24,072 nt of DNA from Actinomycetes bacterium (GTDB lineage: Bacteria > Actinomycetota > Acidimicrobiia > Acidimicrobiales > RAAP-2): the NCBI GenBank assembly GCA_021801615.1, contig JAJYXS010000053.1, positions 1 through 24,072 of the forward strand, read 5' to 3'. The position numbers were made by a program, and so were the translations under genes. The notes under the pieces are model-generated. The model was not told the DNA's origin and searched no databases. It worked only from the letters and a program-made list of their open reading frames with translations. Shown piece after piece: positions 7,929 to 15,806 of the stretch (its first letter is position 1; each line of letters begins with the position of its first letter).

Positions 7929-9177
7929 GCGCCTCGTCGTCGAAGACGCCTGGAAGGTCTACCCCGGGGGGAACCACGCCCTCAGGGGACCGAGCCTCTC
8001 GGTCGAGCCTGGCACCTTCATGGTGCTCCTCGGGCCTTCGGGGTCGGGAAAGACGACCCTCGTGCGCACGATCGCCGGCATCGAGCGGCTGACCTCCGGG
8101 CGGCTCGTGATCGGCGAGAGAGTGGTCGCCGACGGCCACGTCCACCTCCCCCCGGAGCGCCGGGACCTCGCGATGGTGTTCCAGGACTACGCGCTGTGGC
8201 CGCACCTGAACGCGCGCGACAACGTCGCGTTCGCACTGCGTCGGCGCCGGCTCGGGCGCGCCGACGCGCGCCGGCGTGCCTCGGAGATGCTCGAGCGCAT
8301 GGGGCTCGGCCACCTCACGGACCGCTTCCCGGTCCAGCTGTCCGGCGGCGAGCAGCAGCGGGTCGCGCTCGCTCGAGCGCTCGTGGGCGGCACCGGCCTC
8401 CTCTTGTGCGACGAGCCGCTCTCGAACCTCGACGCCGACCTGCGTGAGCGCCTGCGGGTCGAGATCTCCTCGCTCGTGCGCGAAGCCGGCACCACCACCG
8501 TCTACATCACCCACGACCAGCTCGAGGCGTTCGCGCTGGCAGACCGGGTGGGCGTCCTCCAAGACGGCGTCCTCGTGCAGCTCGGCCCGCCCGAGGACAT
8601 CTACACCACGCCCGCCAGCCTCTTCGTCGCGAGGTTCACGGGGCTCGCCGGCGAGCTCGAGGTGACCGTCCTCGGGCCGGGCAAGGCCCCCGGCTACGTC
8701 TCGGTGCAGCCCGTCGGCGTCGGAGGTGCCCGCCCGATCGACGCGCGCATCGGCGGGGGCGCCGGTGGCGGGGGCGCGCTCGCCACCCCGACCGCCCCCG
8801 CGCTGCTCGCCGTCCGGCCCTCGGCGGTCCGGCTGTGCGCGCCGGAGTCCACATCGGCCCACCTCGCCGGACGGGTCGAGGACAGCGCGTTCCGCGGGCG
8901 CCACTACGAGCTCGTCGTCGACAGCCCCGGAGCACGGCGGCTCACCGGCGTCGTGAGCGAGCGCAGGGTCCCGAGGGGGACGGCCGTCGGCGTCGAGCTC
9001 GACGCGGCCGGCTGTATCCTGTTCGCCAACGCGCGCCGCTCGCCTCTCGCGCCACCCATGGAGAACGAGCCCGAGGAGTCGCGACCGGCGCAGCAAGGAG
9101 AGCCGGACGCTCGTCGAGCCCCGAGGTCCAGCGGCGCGCCCGGCCACGAGAGGAGCCGGACGGCGGTGACAGGGTGA
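7921..9177 (+). CDS. ABC transporter ATP-binding protein with TOBE-like C-terminal domain
   Basis: 418 residues. The nucleotide-binding domain has Walker A GPSGSGKTT (38-46), Q-loop Gln88 in VFQDYALWPHL, signature LSGGEQQ (140-146), Walker B LLLCDE (160-165), D-loop SNLD (168-171) and switch His198 in YITHD. This is the FbpC/PotA/ThiQ type of import ATPase. Residues about 245-355 form a likely TOBE-type regulatory domain, interrupted by a glycine-rich segment (RIGGGAGGGGAL). About 50 hydrophilic residues at the C-terminus match nothing I recognise. It should power the fused permease. GTG at 7921 is taken as the start; it overlaps the permease stop by eight bases. Its stop overlaps the COG4280 gene start (GTGA at 9174-9177). 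Confidence 0.95.
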   Translation: MAERLVVEDAWKVYPGGNHALRGPSLSVEPGTFMVLLGPSGSGKTTLVRTIAGIERLTSGRLVIGERVVADGHVHLPPERRDLAMVFQDYALWPHLNARDNVAFALRRRRLGRADARRRASEMLERMGLGHLTDRFPVQLSGGEQQRVALARALVGGTGLLLCDEPLSNLDADLRERLRVEISSLVREAGTTTVYITHDQLEAFALADRVGVLQDGVLVQLGPPEDIYTTPASLFVARFTGLAGELEVTVLGPGKAPGYVSVQPVGVGGARPIDARIGGGAGGGGALATPTAPALLAVRPSAVRLCAPESTSAHLAGRVEDSAFRGRHYELVVDSPGARRLTGVVSERRVPRGTAVGVELDAAGCILFANARRSPLAPPMENEPEESRPAQQGEPDARRAPRSSGAPGHERSRTAVTG

Positions 9178-10049
9178 CCAGCGCGACCATCATGCTGATG
9201 CTCGCGGTCTTCGGCGCGTCCTGCGTCGAAGCGGTGGAGGCGCTGACCATCGTGCTCGCGTCGGGCACCACCCGAGGCTGGCGATCGGCGATGGAAGGGA
9301 CGGCCGCGGCGGTGGTCGTCCTCGGGGTGCTCGTCGGGGCCGTCGGCGTGCCCCTCGTCCATTACGTGCCGATCGACGCGCTGCGCGTGGCCGTCGGCGC
9401 GCTGCTGCTCGTCCTCGGCCTCTCCTGGCTGCGCAAGGCGATCCTGCGCGCGAGCGGGCACAAGGCGAAGCACGACGAGGACGCGATCTACCAGGAGACC
9501 GCGGCGTCGCTGCGCGCCGACAAGGGGGTGCGCGGACGGCGTGACGCCGCCGGCTTCGTCGTGGCGTTCAAAGGGGTGCTCCTCGAAGGGATGGAGGTCG
9601 TGCTCATCGTCGTGAGCCTCGGGGCGAGCCAGCACGCGCTCGGCGACGCGTCGGCCGCGGCCGCGGCAGCGGTCGCGCTCGTCTCGGCCGTCGGGCTCGT
9701 CGTGTCGCGCCAGCTCTCCGCGGTGCCCGAGAACACGATCAAGACCGTGGTCGGCATCATGCTGACCAGCTTCGGGCTCTTCTGGACGGGCGAGGGCGCG
9801 GGCGTCCACTGGCCGGGGAGCGACCTCGCGATCCCGGTGCTCGTCGGTGTGTTCGGGGCGGTCACCGCAGGCGCGGTGACCCTCTTGAAGACCCAGGCGC
9901 CGGCACCTTCCCCCCAGCACCTCGACCCCGCGCACCTCGACCCCGCGCACCTCGACCCCGCGCACCTCGACCCCGCGCACCTCGACCCCGCGCACCTCGA
10001 CCCCGCGCACCTCGACCCCGCGCACGCGGACGGACGAGGTGCCTCGTGA
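9174..10049 (+). CDS. COG4280-type polytopic membrane protein with (HLDPA)7 C-terminal tail
   Basis: 291 residues with about six or seven hydrophobic segments (roughly 5-30, 42-64, 68-86, 128-150, 158-177, 187-206, 218-238). It matches my recollection of the COG4280 predicted membrane protein family: an opening CVEAVEALTIVLASGTTRGW, a basic loop LRKAILRASG, then FKGVLLEGMEVVLIVVSLG and the PENTIKTVVGIMLTSFGLFW region. The paired glutamate motifs (VEAVEALTIV and LLEGMEVVLIV) recall the REGLE motifs of FTR1 iron permeases; this is a resemblance, not a demonstrated homology. Residues 249-283 are seven identical HLDPA units, so the tail is rich in His and Asp and could bind metal. The GTG at 9174 overlaps the ATPase stop, so the protein is probably made with the transporter. 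Function unknown; a metal-transport or accessory role is inference. Confidence 0.85.
   Translation: MTSATIMLMLAVFGASCVEAVEALTIVLASGTTRGWRSAMEGTAAAVVVLGVLVGAVGVPLVHYVPIDALRVAVGALLLVLGLSWLRKAILRASGHKAKHDEDAIYQETAASLRADKGVRGRRDAAGFVVAFKGVLLEGMEVVLIVVSLGASQHALGDASAAAAAAVALVSAVGLVVSRQLSAVPENTIKTVVGIMLTSFGLFWTGEGAGVHWPGSDLAIPVLVGVFGAVTAGAVTLLKTQAPAPSPQHLDPAHLDPAHLDPAHLDPAHLDPAHLDPAHLDPAHADGRGAS
9918..10022 (+). repeat. Seven perfect tandem copies of a 15-base unit (HLDPA codons)
   Basis: The unit CACCTCGACCCCGCG is repeated seven times without a single mismatch, followed by a broken CACGCG. The period is five codons, so gain or loss of copies keeps the reading frame. Identity down to the third codon positions indicates recent expansion by slippage or unequal exchange. 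There are no spacers, so this is not a CRISPR array. Confidence 0.98.
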
Positions 10050-10285
10050 TCGGGACGATCGCACGCTGGAGCAGGGCGTTCGCCCACTTCTGGTGGGACT
10101 TCCTCGTGGGCGACACCCCCGAGCTCTTCGCCGCCGTGCTCGCGCTCGTCGGCCTCGCGTTCGCGCTCCGCGACGACCGGGTCGCGGCCGTCGTCGCGCT
10201 CCCGCTGCTCGCCGTCGCTGCGCTGGTCTCGAGCGCGTGGCGGGGGCGGGTGCGGGCGACCAAGCGACGCGCCGAGGAGCGCTGA
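10046..10285 (+). CDS. Small membrane protein, function unknown
   Basis: 79 residues, starting at GTG 10046 within the GTGA overlap with the COG4280 gene; GAGG at 10036-10039 gives a well-spaced ribosome site. The N-terminal part is amphipathic and aromatic (WSRAFAHFWWDFLVGDTPELF). One long hydrophobic region (about 26-64), split by the RDDR turn at residues 42-45, could form two helices, and the tail is basic (RGRVRATKRRAEER). I do not recognise a named family. Its coupling to the COG4280 gene suggests a subunit or accessory of that protein or of the ABC importer. Its TGA (10283-10285) is the only stop separating it from the dprE1 reading frame, which is in the same frame. Confidence 0.75.
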   Translation: MIGTIARWSRAFAHFWWDFLVGDTPELFAAVLALVGLAFALRDDRVAAVVALPLLAVAALVSSAWRGRVRATKRRAEER

Positions 10286-10387
10286 CCGGCGCCCGGCTCG
10301 ATCGAGCACGCGATCGAGAGACACCCGCCCGCCTCGCTGCGTCCGCCTCTCGGGCTCATCCCATCGTCACGAAGGCCCGGGTACCCT

Positions 10388-11809
10388 CTGGCCACGGACT
10401 TCGCGCACCACACCCTTGCTGCGAGCACGGCCCCCGAGGACGCTGCAAAGCGGCTCCTCTCGGGCTGGGGACGCACCGCCCCGACCCGAGCGCTGCTGCG
10501 CAGCCCGCGCAGCCCCGAGGAGATCCCCGACCTGTTCTCGAAGGCCGACGCAAGGGGCATCGTGGCGCGCGGGCTCGGTCGCAGCTACGGCGACGCGGCG
10601 CAGTGCTCGGGGGGCACGGTCGTCGACATGCGCTCGATCCTGGGCGCAAGCGACGTCTCCGGCGGAGAGGTCGAGGTCGGGGCCGGCATGTCGCTCGACG
10701 CGCTCCTGCGGCGAGCCCTGCCGGCCGGCTGGTTCATCCCGGTCACCCCCGGCACCCGCCAGGTCACCGTCGGCGGTGCCCTCGCCGCGGACATCCACGG
10801 CAAGAACCATCACCTCGACGGCAGCTTCGCCCGCCACGTCAGCGCGATCACGATCGCCACGCCGACCGGGCTCCGGCGCGTCTCTGCGAACGAGGACGCC
10901 GAGCTGTTCTGGGCGACGGCTGGCGGCATGGGGCTCACCGGCATCGTGACCTCCGCCAGGGTCCGAATGCTCCGGGTCGAGACCGACCGCATGCTCGTCG
11001 ACACGGACCGGTTCTCGGACCTCGACGCCGTCATGTCGGCGATGGAGGCCGGCGACGCCCGGTACCGCTACTCGGTGGCATGGGTCGACTGCTCCGGCCC
11101 GGCCATCTCGACGCGGCAGCGCGCGCCCGGCCTGCGCGCAGGGCGCGCGGTGCTCACCCGTGCGGTCCACGCCCGGCTCGAGGACCTCGCGCCCGCCGAG
11201 CGTCGACCTCCCGCCGCCCCGCCACGGCCAGCGCTCGGGACTCCCCGGCGCGTCCCGCGGGGCCTGCTGAACCGCCTCAGCATCGCCGCCTTCAACGAGG
11301 CGTGGTACCTGCGCGCCCCTGTGCACAGGGAGGCCGAGGTGCAGTCGATGTGGCGTTTCTTCCATCCCCTCGACGGCGTCGCCGACTGGAACCGGCTCTA
11401 CGGACCGCGAGGGTTCGTGCAGTACCAGTTCGTGGTCCCCGAGAAGAGCGGCGACGTCGTCGCCGCCGTCGTACGCGAGCTGTCGGAACGCCGCCTCCCC
11501 TCGTTCCTCGCGGTCCTGAAGCGGTTCGGGGCGTCCTCACCCGGACCGCTGTCGTTCCCCATGCCGGGCTGGACCCTCGCGCTGGACCTGCCCATCGGAC
11601 CGCAGGCCCTACCGACCTGCCTCGACCGGCTGGACGCGATGGTCGCCGCAGCCGGCGGGCGCGTCTACCTGGCAAAGGACTCCCGGCTCCGGCCAGACTT
11701 GTTCTCGACCATGTACCCGCGCCTCGAAGAGCTGTCGTCTGTGCGCCAGCGGGTCGACCCCGCCGGGCTCATGCGATCCGACCTGTCGCGACGCCTGGGC
11801 CTCGACTGA
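10388..11809 (+). CDS. dprE1: Decaprenylphosphoryl-beta-D-ribose oxidase DprE1 (start uncertain)
   Basis: FAD-dependent oxidase that makes the 2-keto intermediate on the way to decaprenylphosphoryl-arabinose, the arabinan donor for the wall. The sequence aligns by eye with mycobacterial DprE1 from LLSGWGRTAPTRAL (near 10454) through ARGLGRSYGDAAQ, PVTPGTRQVTVGGALAADIH (the histidine region that attaches FAD covalently in the mycobacterial enzyme), GKNHH, EDAELFWATAGGMGLTGI, YGPRGFVQYQFVVP and VYLAKDSR near the end. The first ATG or GTG in this frame is GTG 10562, which would delete the first part of the FAD domain. The coding homology clearly starts earlier, but no ATG, GTG or TTG lies in frame between 10286 and 10562. 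CTG 10388, 12 bases after GAAGG, is the start proposed here and is speculative. Position 387 of the mycobacterial enzyme (Cys) aligns with Ala. dprE2 follows 10 bases after the stop. Confidence 0.9.
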   Translation: MATDFAHHTLAASTAPEDAAKRLLSGWGRTAPTRALLRSPRSPEEIPDLFSKADARGIVARGLGRSYGDAAQCSGGTVVDMRSILGASDVSGGEVEVGAGMSLDALLRRALPAGWFIPVTPGTRQVTVGGALAADIHGKNHHLDGSFARHVSAITIATPTGLRRVSANEDAELFWATAGGMGLTGIVTSARVRMLRVETDRMLVDTDRFSDLDAVMSAMEAGDARYRYSVAWVDCSGPAISTRQRAPGLRAGRAVLTRAVHARLEDLAPAERRPPAAPPRPALGTPRRVPRGLLNRLSIAAFNEAWYLRAPVHREAEVQSMWRFFHPLDGVADWNRLYGPRGFVQYQFVVPEKSGDVVAAVVRELSERRLPSFLAVLKRFGASSPGPLSFPMPGWTLALDLPIGPQALPTCLDRLDAMVAAAGGRVYLAKDSRLRPDLFSTMYPRLEELSSVRQRVDPAGLMRSDLSRRLGLD

Positions 11810-11819
11810 GGGAGGCCCC

Positions 11820-12578
11820 GTGCTCGACGCCTTCGGGCAGCCCCAATCGGCCGTCGTCCTCGGCGGCACCTCGGACCTCGCAGGTGCGATCGTGCGTGCG
11901 CTGGCACACCGCCGTCTCCGCACGGCCGTCCTCGGGGGGAGGAACGAGGAACGGCTCGCGCTCGCCGCTCGAGCGGCGTCAGCCGAGGGGGTGAGGGAGG
12001 TCCGGACCGTGCAGCTCGATGCGACGGACGTGGCAGGGGCCGCGCGCGCGGTGGACGAGTGCTTCGACGCGGCCGGCTCGGTCGACCTGGTCCTCGTGGC
12101 GATCGGCGTGCTCTCGCACGAGCGCGACGAGCTGGACCCCGCGCGTACCGCGGAGGTCGTGACCGCGACGTACTCGTGGCCCGCGGTCGCGCTCACGCGC
12201 GCGGCAGCCCACCTGCGCGATCAGGGCTCCGGACGGATCGTCGTGCTCTCGTCGGTCGCCGCGGTCCGGGTGCGGAGGCAGAACTTCGTCTACGCCTCTG
12301 CGAAATCAGGCCTCGACAGCTTCTCGATCGGGCTACGCGAGGCGCTGCACGGCACCGGGGTGGTCGTCCAGATCGTGCGCCCCGGCCGCGTCCCGACCAA
12401 GATGACCGAAGGGCTTCCGAGGGCGCCGCTGTCGACCACGCCCGATGCGGTCGCGAACGCGGTCGTCGCGGGGCTCGCGTCTGACACCCCCATCGTGTGG
12501 GTGCCCGCCTCTGCCAGGTGGGCGCTGGCCGCGGCGCGCTTGGTTCCCCAGTCGCTGTGGCGGCGGATCCCAGGCTGA
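11820..12578 (+). CDS. dprE2: Decaprenylphosphoryl-2-keto-ribose reductase DprE2 (short-chain dehydrogenase)
   Basis: 252 residues, the length of mycobacterial DprE2. It reduces the keto product of DprE1 to decaprenylphosphoryl-beta-D-arabinose, using NAD(P)H in the family. The Rossmann nucleotide site is VVLGGTSDLAGAI (12-24). The catalytic set is Ser at VVLSSVAAV, and Tyr and Lys in FVYASAKSGLD (YxxxK). The opening LDAFGQPQSAVVLGGTSD, the RVRRQNFVYASAKSGLDSF region and VRPGRVPTKM follow the mycobacterial protein closely, which separates it from generic short-chain dehydrogenases. The start is GTG 11820, preceded by GAGGGAGG with good spacing. It follows dprE1, and together the pair performs the epimerisation. 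The stop codon overlaps the first of four short palindromic repeats. Confidence 0.93.
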   Translation: MLDAFGQPQSAVVLGGTSDLAGAIVRALAHRRLRTAVLGGRNEERLALAARAASAEGVREVRTVQLDATDVAGAARAVDECFDAAGSVDLVLVAIGVLSHERDELDPARTAEVVTATYSWPAVALTRAAAHLRDQGSGRIVVLSSVAAVRVRRQNFVYASAKSGLDSFSIGLREALHGTGVVVQIVRPGRVPTKMTEGLPRAPLSTTPDAVANAVVAGLASDTPIVWVPASARWALAAARLVPQSLWRRIPG

Positions 12579-12645
12579 GCATGTTCGGCGGACGAGCACG
12601 TCCAGGGACGCGTATGTTCCGGGGACGAGCATGTTCCAGGGGAAC
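12577..12645. repeat. Four tandem degenerate palindromic repeats between dprE2 and the luciferase-like gene
   Basis: Contiguous units of 16-19 bases: GAGCATGTTCGGCGGAC (12577-12593), GAGCACGTCCAGGGAC (12594-12609), GCGTATGTTCCGGGGAC (12610-12626) and GAGCATGTTCCAGGGGAAC (12627-12645). Each contains a small inverted repeat of the form GTYC-n-GRAC; the last, GTTCC-AGG-GGAAC, is the most complete. They sit just upstream of the next gene and could be operator sites for a dimeric regulator, or a small intergenic minisatellite. Confidence 0.75.
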
Positions 12646-12684
12646 AGGCAAGGACATCGAAGAGAGACTGAGGGAGCCAAGGAC

Positions 12685-13602
12685 ATGAAGCTCGGTTTTG
12701 CAGCGCCGGTCTCCGGGTCTTGGGCAACCGCGGGGGCGTGCGCCGAGGTCGCGTCGTGGGCCGAGGAGCTCGGCTTCTCGTCCCTCTGGACCTTCCAGAG
12801 GCTCCTCGCCCCGGTCGACGACGACGGCGCGCATCGGCTCGAGCCCCAGTACCGGAGCGTCCAGGACCCCCTCGCCGTCCTCGCGTACCTGGCGGCCAAG
12901 ACGACGAAGGTCCGCCTCGGCGTGGCGGTCCTGAACGCGCCCTTCTACTCTCCGATCGTCCTCGCCAAACCCCTCACCACGATCGACCTCCTCTCCGGTG
13001 GCCGCCTCGACGTCGGGATCGGCCTCGGATGGATGGCCGAGGAGTTCGAGGCGGCCGGTGCGTTGCTGGACCACCGGGGCTCCCGCACCGCGGACTTCGT
13101 CCGCTGCCTGCGTGCGATCTGGACGGAGCAGGTCGTCGAGTACGAGGGCCCGTACTTCCGCGTACCACGCGCACGAGTGGACCCGAAGCCCGTCCAGCGA
13201 CCCCACCCACCGCTGCTGTTCGGAGGGACCGCGGAAGCCTCGCTTCGGCGGGCCGGGCGCATGGCGGACGGATGGATCAGCAGCAGCCGCGCGGACCCCG
13301 GCACGCTCGCCGACTCGATCGCCGTCGTCCGCTCGGCCGCCGCCGACGCGGGACGCGACCCGGCCTCGTTGCGCTTCGTGTGCCGCGCGGTGGTGAAGGT
13401 CCGCTCCTCGGCACGAGCGCCGCTCACTGGGACGCTCGAGGAGGTCCGCGAGGACCTCGGTGTGCTCGCGCGCGCGGGCATGACCGAGGCGTTCGTCGAC
13501 TTGAACTTCGACCCGCTCATCGGTTCACCGGACGCGGACCGAGGAGCCTCGCTCCGGCACGCGCGCACGGTGCTCGAGGCCTTGGCGCCGGCATCGGACT
13601 GA
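12685..13602 (+). CDS. LLM-class (luciferase-like) oxidoreductase, probably F420-dependent
   Basis: 305 residues, a complete bacterial-luciferase-like TIM barrel. Visible family features are the N-terminal MKLGFAAPVSGSWA, WAEELGFSSLWTF, TTKVRLGVAVLNAPFYSPI, LAKPLTTIDLLSGGRLDVGIGLGW, PHPPLLFGGTAEASLRRAGRMADGWI and a C-terminal FVDLNFD. This pattern is that of the TIGR03619-like F420-dependent group common in Actinobacteria, but F420 versus FMN cannot be decided by eye. The substrate is unknown. ATG 12685 is the start, with GGGAG eight bases upstream and AAGG closer. It is separated from dprE2 by 106 bases holding four palindromic repeats. It converges with glgX. Confidence 0.9.
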   Translation: MKLGFAAPVSGSWATAGACAEVASWAEELGFSSLWTFQRLLAPVDDDGAHRLEPQYRSVQDPLAVLAYLAAKTTKVRLGVAVLNAPFYSPIVLAKPLTTIDLLSGGRLDVGIGLGWMAEEFEAAGALLDHRGSRTADFVRCLRAIWTEQVVEYEGPYFRVPRARVDPKPVQRPHPPLLFGGTAEASLRRAGRMADGWISSSRADPGTLADSIAVVRSAAADAGRDPASLRFVCRAVVKVRSSARAPLTGTLEEVREDLGVLARAGMTEAFVDLNFDPLIGSPDADRGASLRHARTVLEALAPASD

Positions 13603-13695
13603 ACGGGGGCTCACGGCCCACACCTCTGGTTGACGGACCGCCGATCGTCGCGCGCGACGCCCACTTCGCTTGAGGCGCAACGAGCGTGAGGGGGG
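13603..13695. other. Convergent intergenic gap with a 14-base perfect palindrome
   Basis: This gap lies between the ends of the luciferase-like gene (plus) and glgX (minus). CGTCGCGCGCGACG at 13646-13659 is a perfect palindrome. It could act as a weak bidirectional transcription end, but there is no loop and no T-run, so the role is uncertain. Confidence 0.3.
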
Positions 13696-15806
13696 TCACG
13701 CGACGTGCCGCAGCAGCAGGCTGGCCTGCGCCGGAAGGTTGACCGTCAGTCCGCGCACCTCCCTCACGAAACGCGTAGGACGAGCGGTGTTCACGAGCTC
13801 CTGCCAGCGTCCCGGCTCGGCCACCTTCGGAAGCGTGTAGCGGCGAGGGCGCGACCCGGCGTTCAGGAGGAGGAGCAGGGTCTCGCCACGAGCCGACCGG
13901 CCGCGGGCGTCGACCTCGTCGACGGCACGCCCGTAGACGAGCATGCCGAGCACGCGGTTCTCCGGGTCGGCCCAATCGTCTTCCTTCATCTCCTCGCCGT
14001 CGGGCCGGATCCAGGTGAGGTCCTTCATCTGGGTGCCCGGGACGACCTCGCCGGTGAAGAAGTTCCGGCGACGCAGGATCGGGTTCTCCGACACGATGCC
14101 CACGAGCTGGCGGACGAACGCGAGCAGCTCCTGCTCGGTCTCCCTCAGGTCCCAGTCGAGCCAGCTGGTCGGATTGTCCTGGCAGTACGCGTTGTTGTTG
14201 CCGTACTGGCTGTGGCCGATCTCATCGCCTGAGAGCAGCATGCGCACGCCCTGGGAGCACATCAGGGTGGTGAGGAAGTTCCGCTTCATGCGGTCCCGGA
14301 GCCGCTGGATCCGCACCGAGTCGCTCGGTCCTTCGACCCCCCAGTTCCGGCTGTAGTTCTCGCGGGCGCCGTCCTCGCCGCCCTCGCCGTTCGCCTCGTT
14401 GTGCGGCTGCTCGTAGCTCACGAGGTCGGTCAAGGTGAACCCATCGTGACAGGTCACGAAGTTCACGCTGGCATAGGTGCGGCGCCCGGTGTGCCCGTAG
14501 ATGTCGCTCGAGCCAGTGAGCCGCGAGGCGAGCTCCGGCACCTGGCCGGGGTCGCCGCGCCAGAAGCGGCGCACGCAGTCCCGGTAGGCGCCGTTCCACT
14601 CCGACCAGCCCTGCGGGAACCGGCCGAGGAGGTAGCCGTCAGGACCGACGTCCCAGGGCTCTGCGATGAGCTTCACGGTCGAGAGCACCGGGTCCTGCTG
14701 GATGATCTCGAAGAACGCGCTCGGCTGGCCAGCCTCGTACCCCCGCACGAGCACCGGGGCGAGGTCGAAGCGGAAGCCGTCGACGTGCATGTCGGTCACC
14801 CAGTACCGCAAGCTGTCCATGACCAGGGCCATGGTGCGGGGATGCAGGATGTTCAGGCTGTTGCCCGTTCCCGTGTAGTCCACGAGCTCGGCGGGCGCCT
14901 CGGGGCGAAGCCGGTAGTACACCGCGTTGTCGACCCCGCGCAACGAGAGGGTCGGGCCCATCCGGCCGCCTTCACCGGTGTGGTTGTAGACCACGTCCAG
15001 GATGACTTCGAGCCCGGCTCGGTGCAGCGTGCGCACCATGGACTTGAACTCGCTCACCTGCTGTCCCGGTCCCCCGGCAGCGTACTCGACATGGGGTGCG
15101 AAGAAGGCGATCGTGTCGTAGCCCCAGTAGTTCGTGAGCCCCGCCTCCACGAGCCGCCGGTCGTTCACGTGGTGGTGCACGGGCATGAGCTCGACGGCGG
15201 TCACGCCGAGGTCGACGAGGTGGTCCACGATCGCGTCCGACGCCAGGCCGAGGAAGGTCCCGCGGAGGTGCTCGGGGACCCCGGGGTGGCGCATGGTCAT
15301 GCCGCGCACGTGGCACTCGTAGATCACCGTGCGGTTCCATGGCGTCGACGGCGAGCGGTCGTCCCCCCAGGTGAACGCGGGATCGACGACGATGCACTTC
15401 GGCATCGACCCCGCGGAGTCACGCCGGTCGAAGGACAGGTCCTGCGCCGGGTCGCCGACGCGATAGCAGTAGAGGTCGTCGCTCCAGCGGACGGTGCCGC
15501 TCAGTGCGCGCGCGTAGGGGTCGATGAGCAGCTTGTGGCGGTTGAAGCGGTGGCCCTCCTCGGGCGCGTACGGGCCGTCGACGCGATAGCCGTAGAGCAC
15601 GCCAGGCCGCGCGTCGGGAAGGTAGGCGTGCCACACGTGGTCCGTGGTCGCCGGCATCGCGACGCGCTGGACCGGCTCGGCGGAGGTGGGGTCCGAGAAG
15701 ATGCACAGCTCGACAGCGGTCGCGTGCTCCGAGTACAGCGCGAAGTTGACCCCTTCGCCGTCCCACGTCGCGCCGAGCGGGTGCGGGTTCCCTGGCCAGA
15801 CGCGCA

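Noticed and set aside
9918..10022. Possible CRISPR array
   Set aside because: Units are 15 bases with no spacers, in frame inside a gene, and no cas gene is present.
8904..10064. 386-codon minus-strand frame containing VEVRG repeats
   Set aside because: The repeats are only the reverse reading of the HLDPA array; the plus strand encodes a coherent membrane protein coupled to the ABC genes.
10416..10949. TTG-initiated frame starting at 10416 as an alternative dprE1 start
   Set aside because: It is in a different frame from dprE1 and its product shows no homology.
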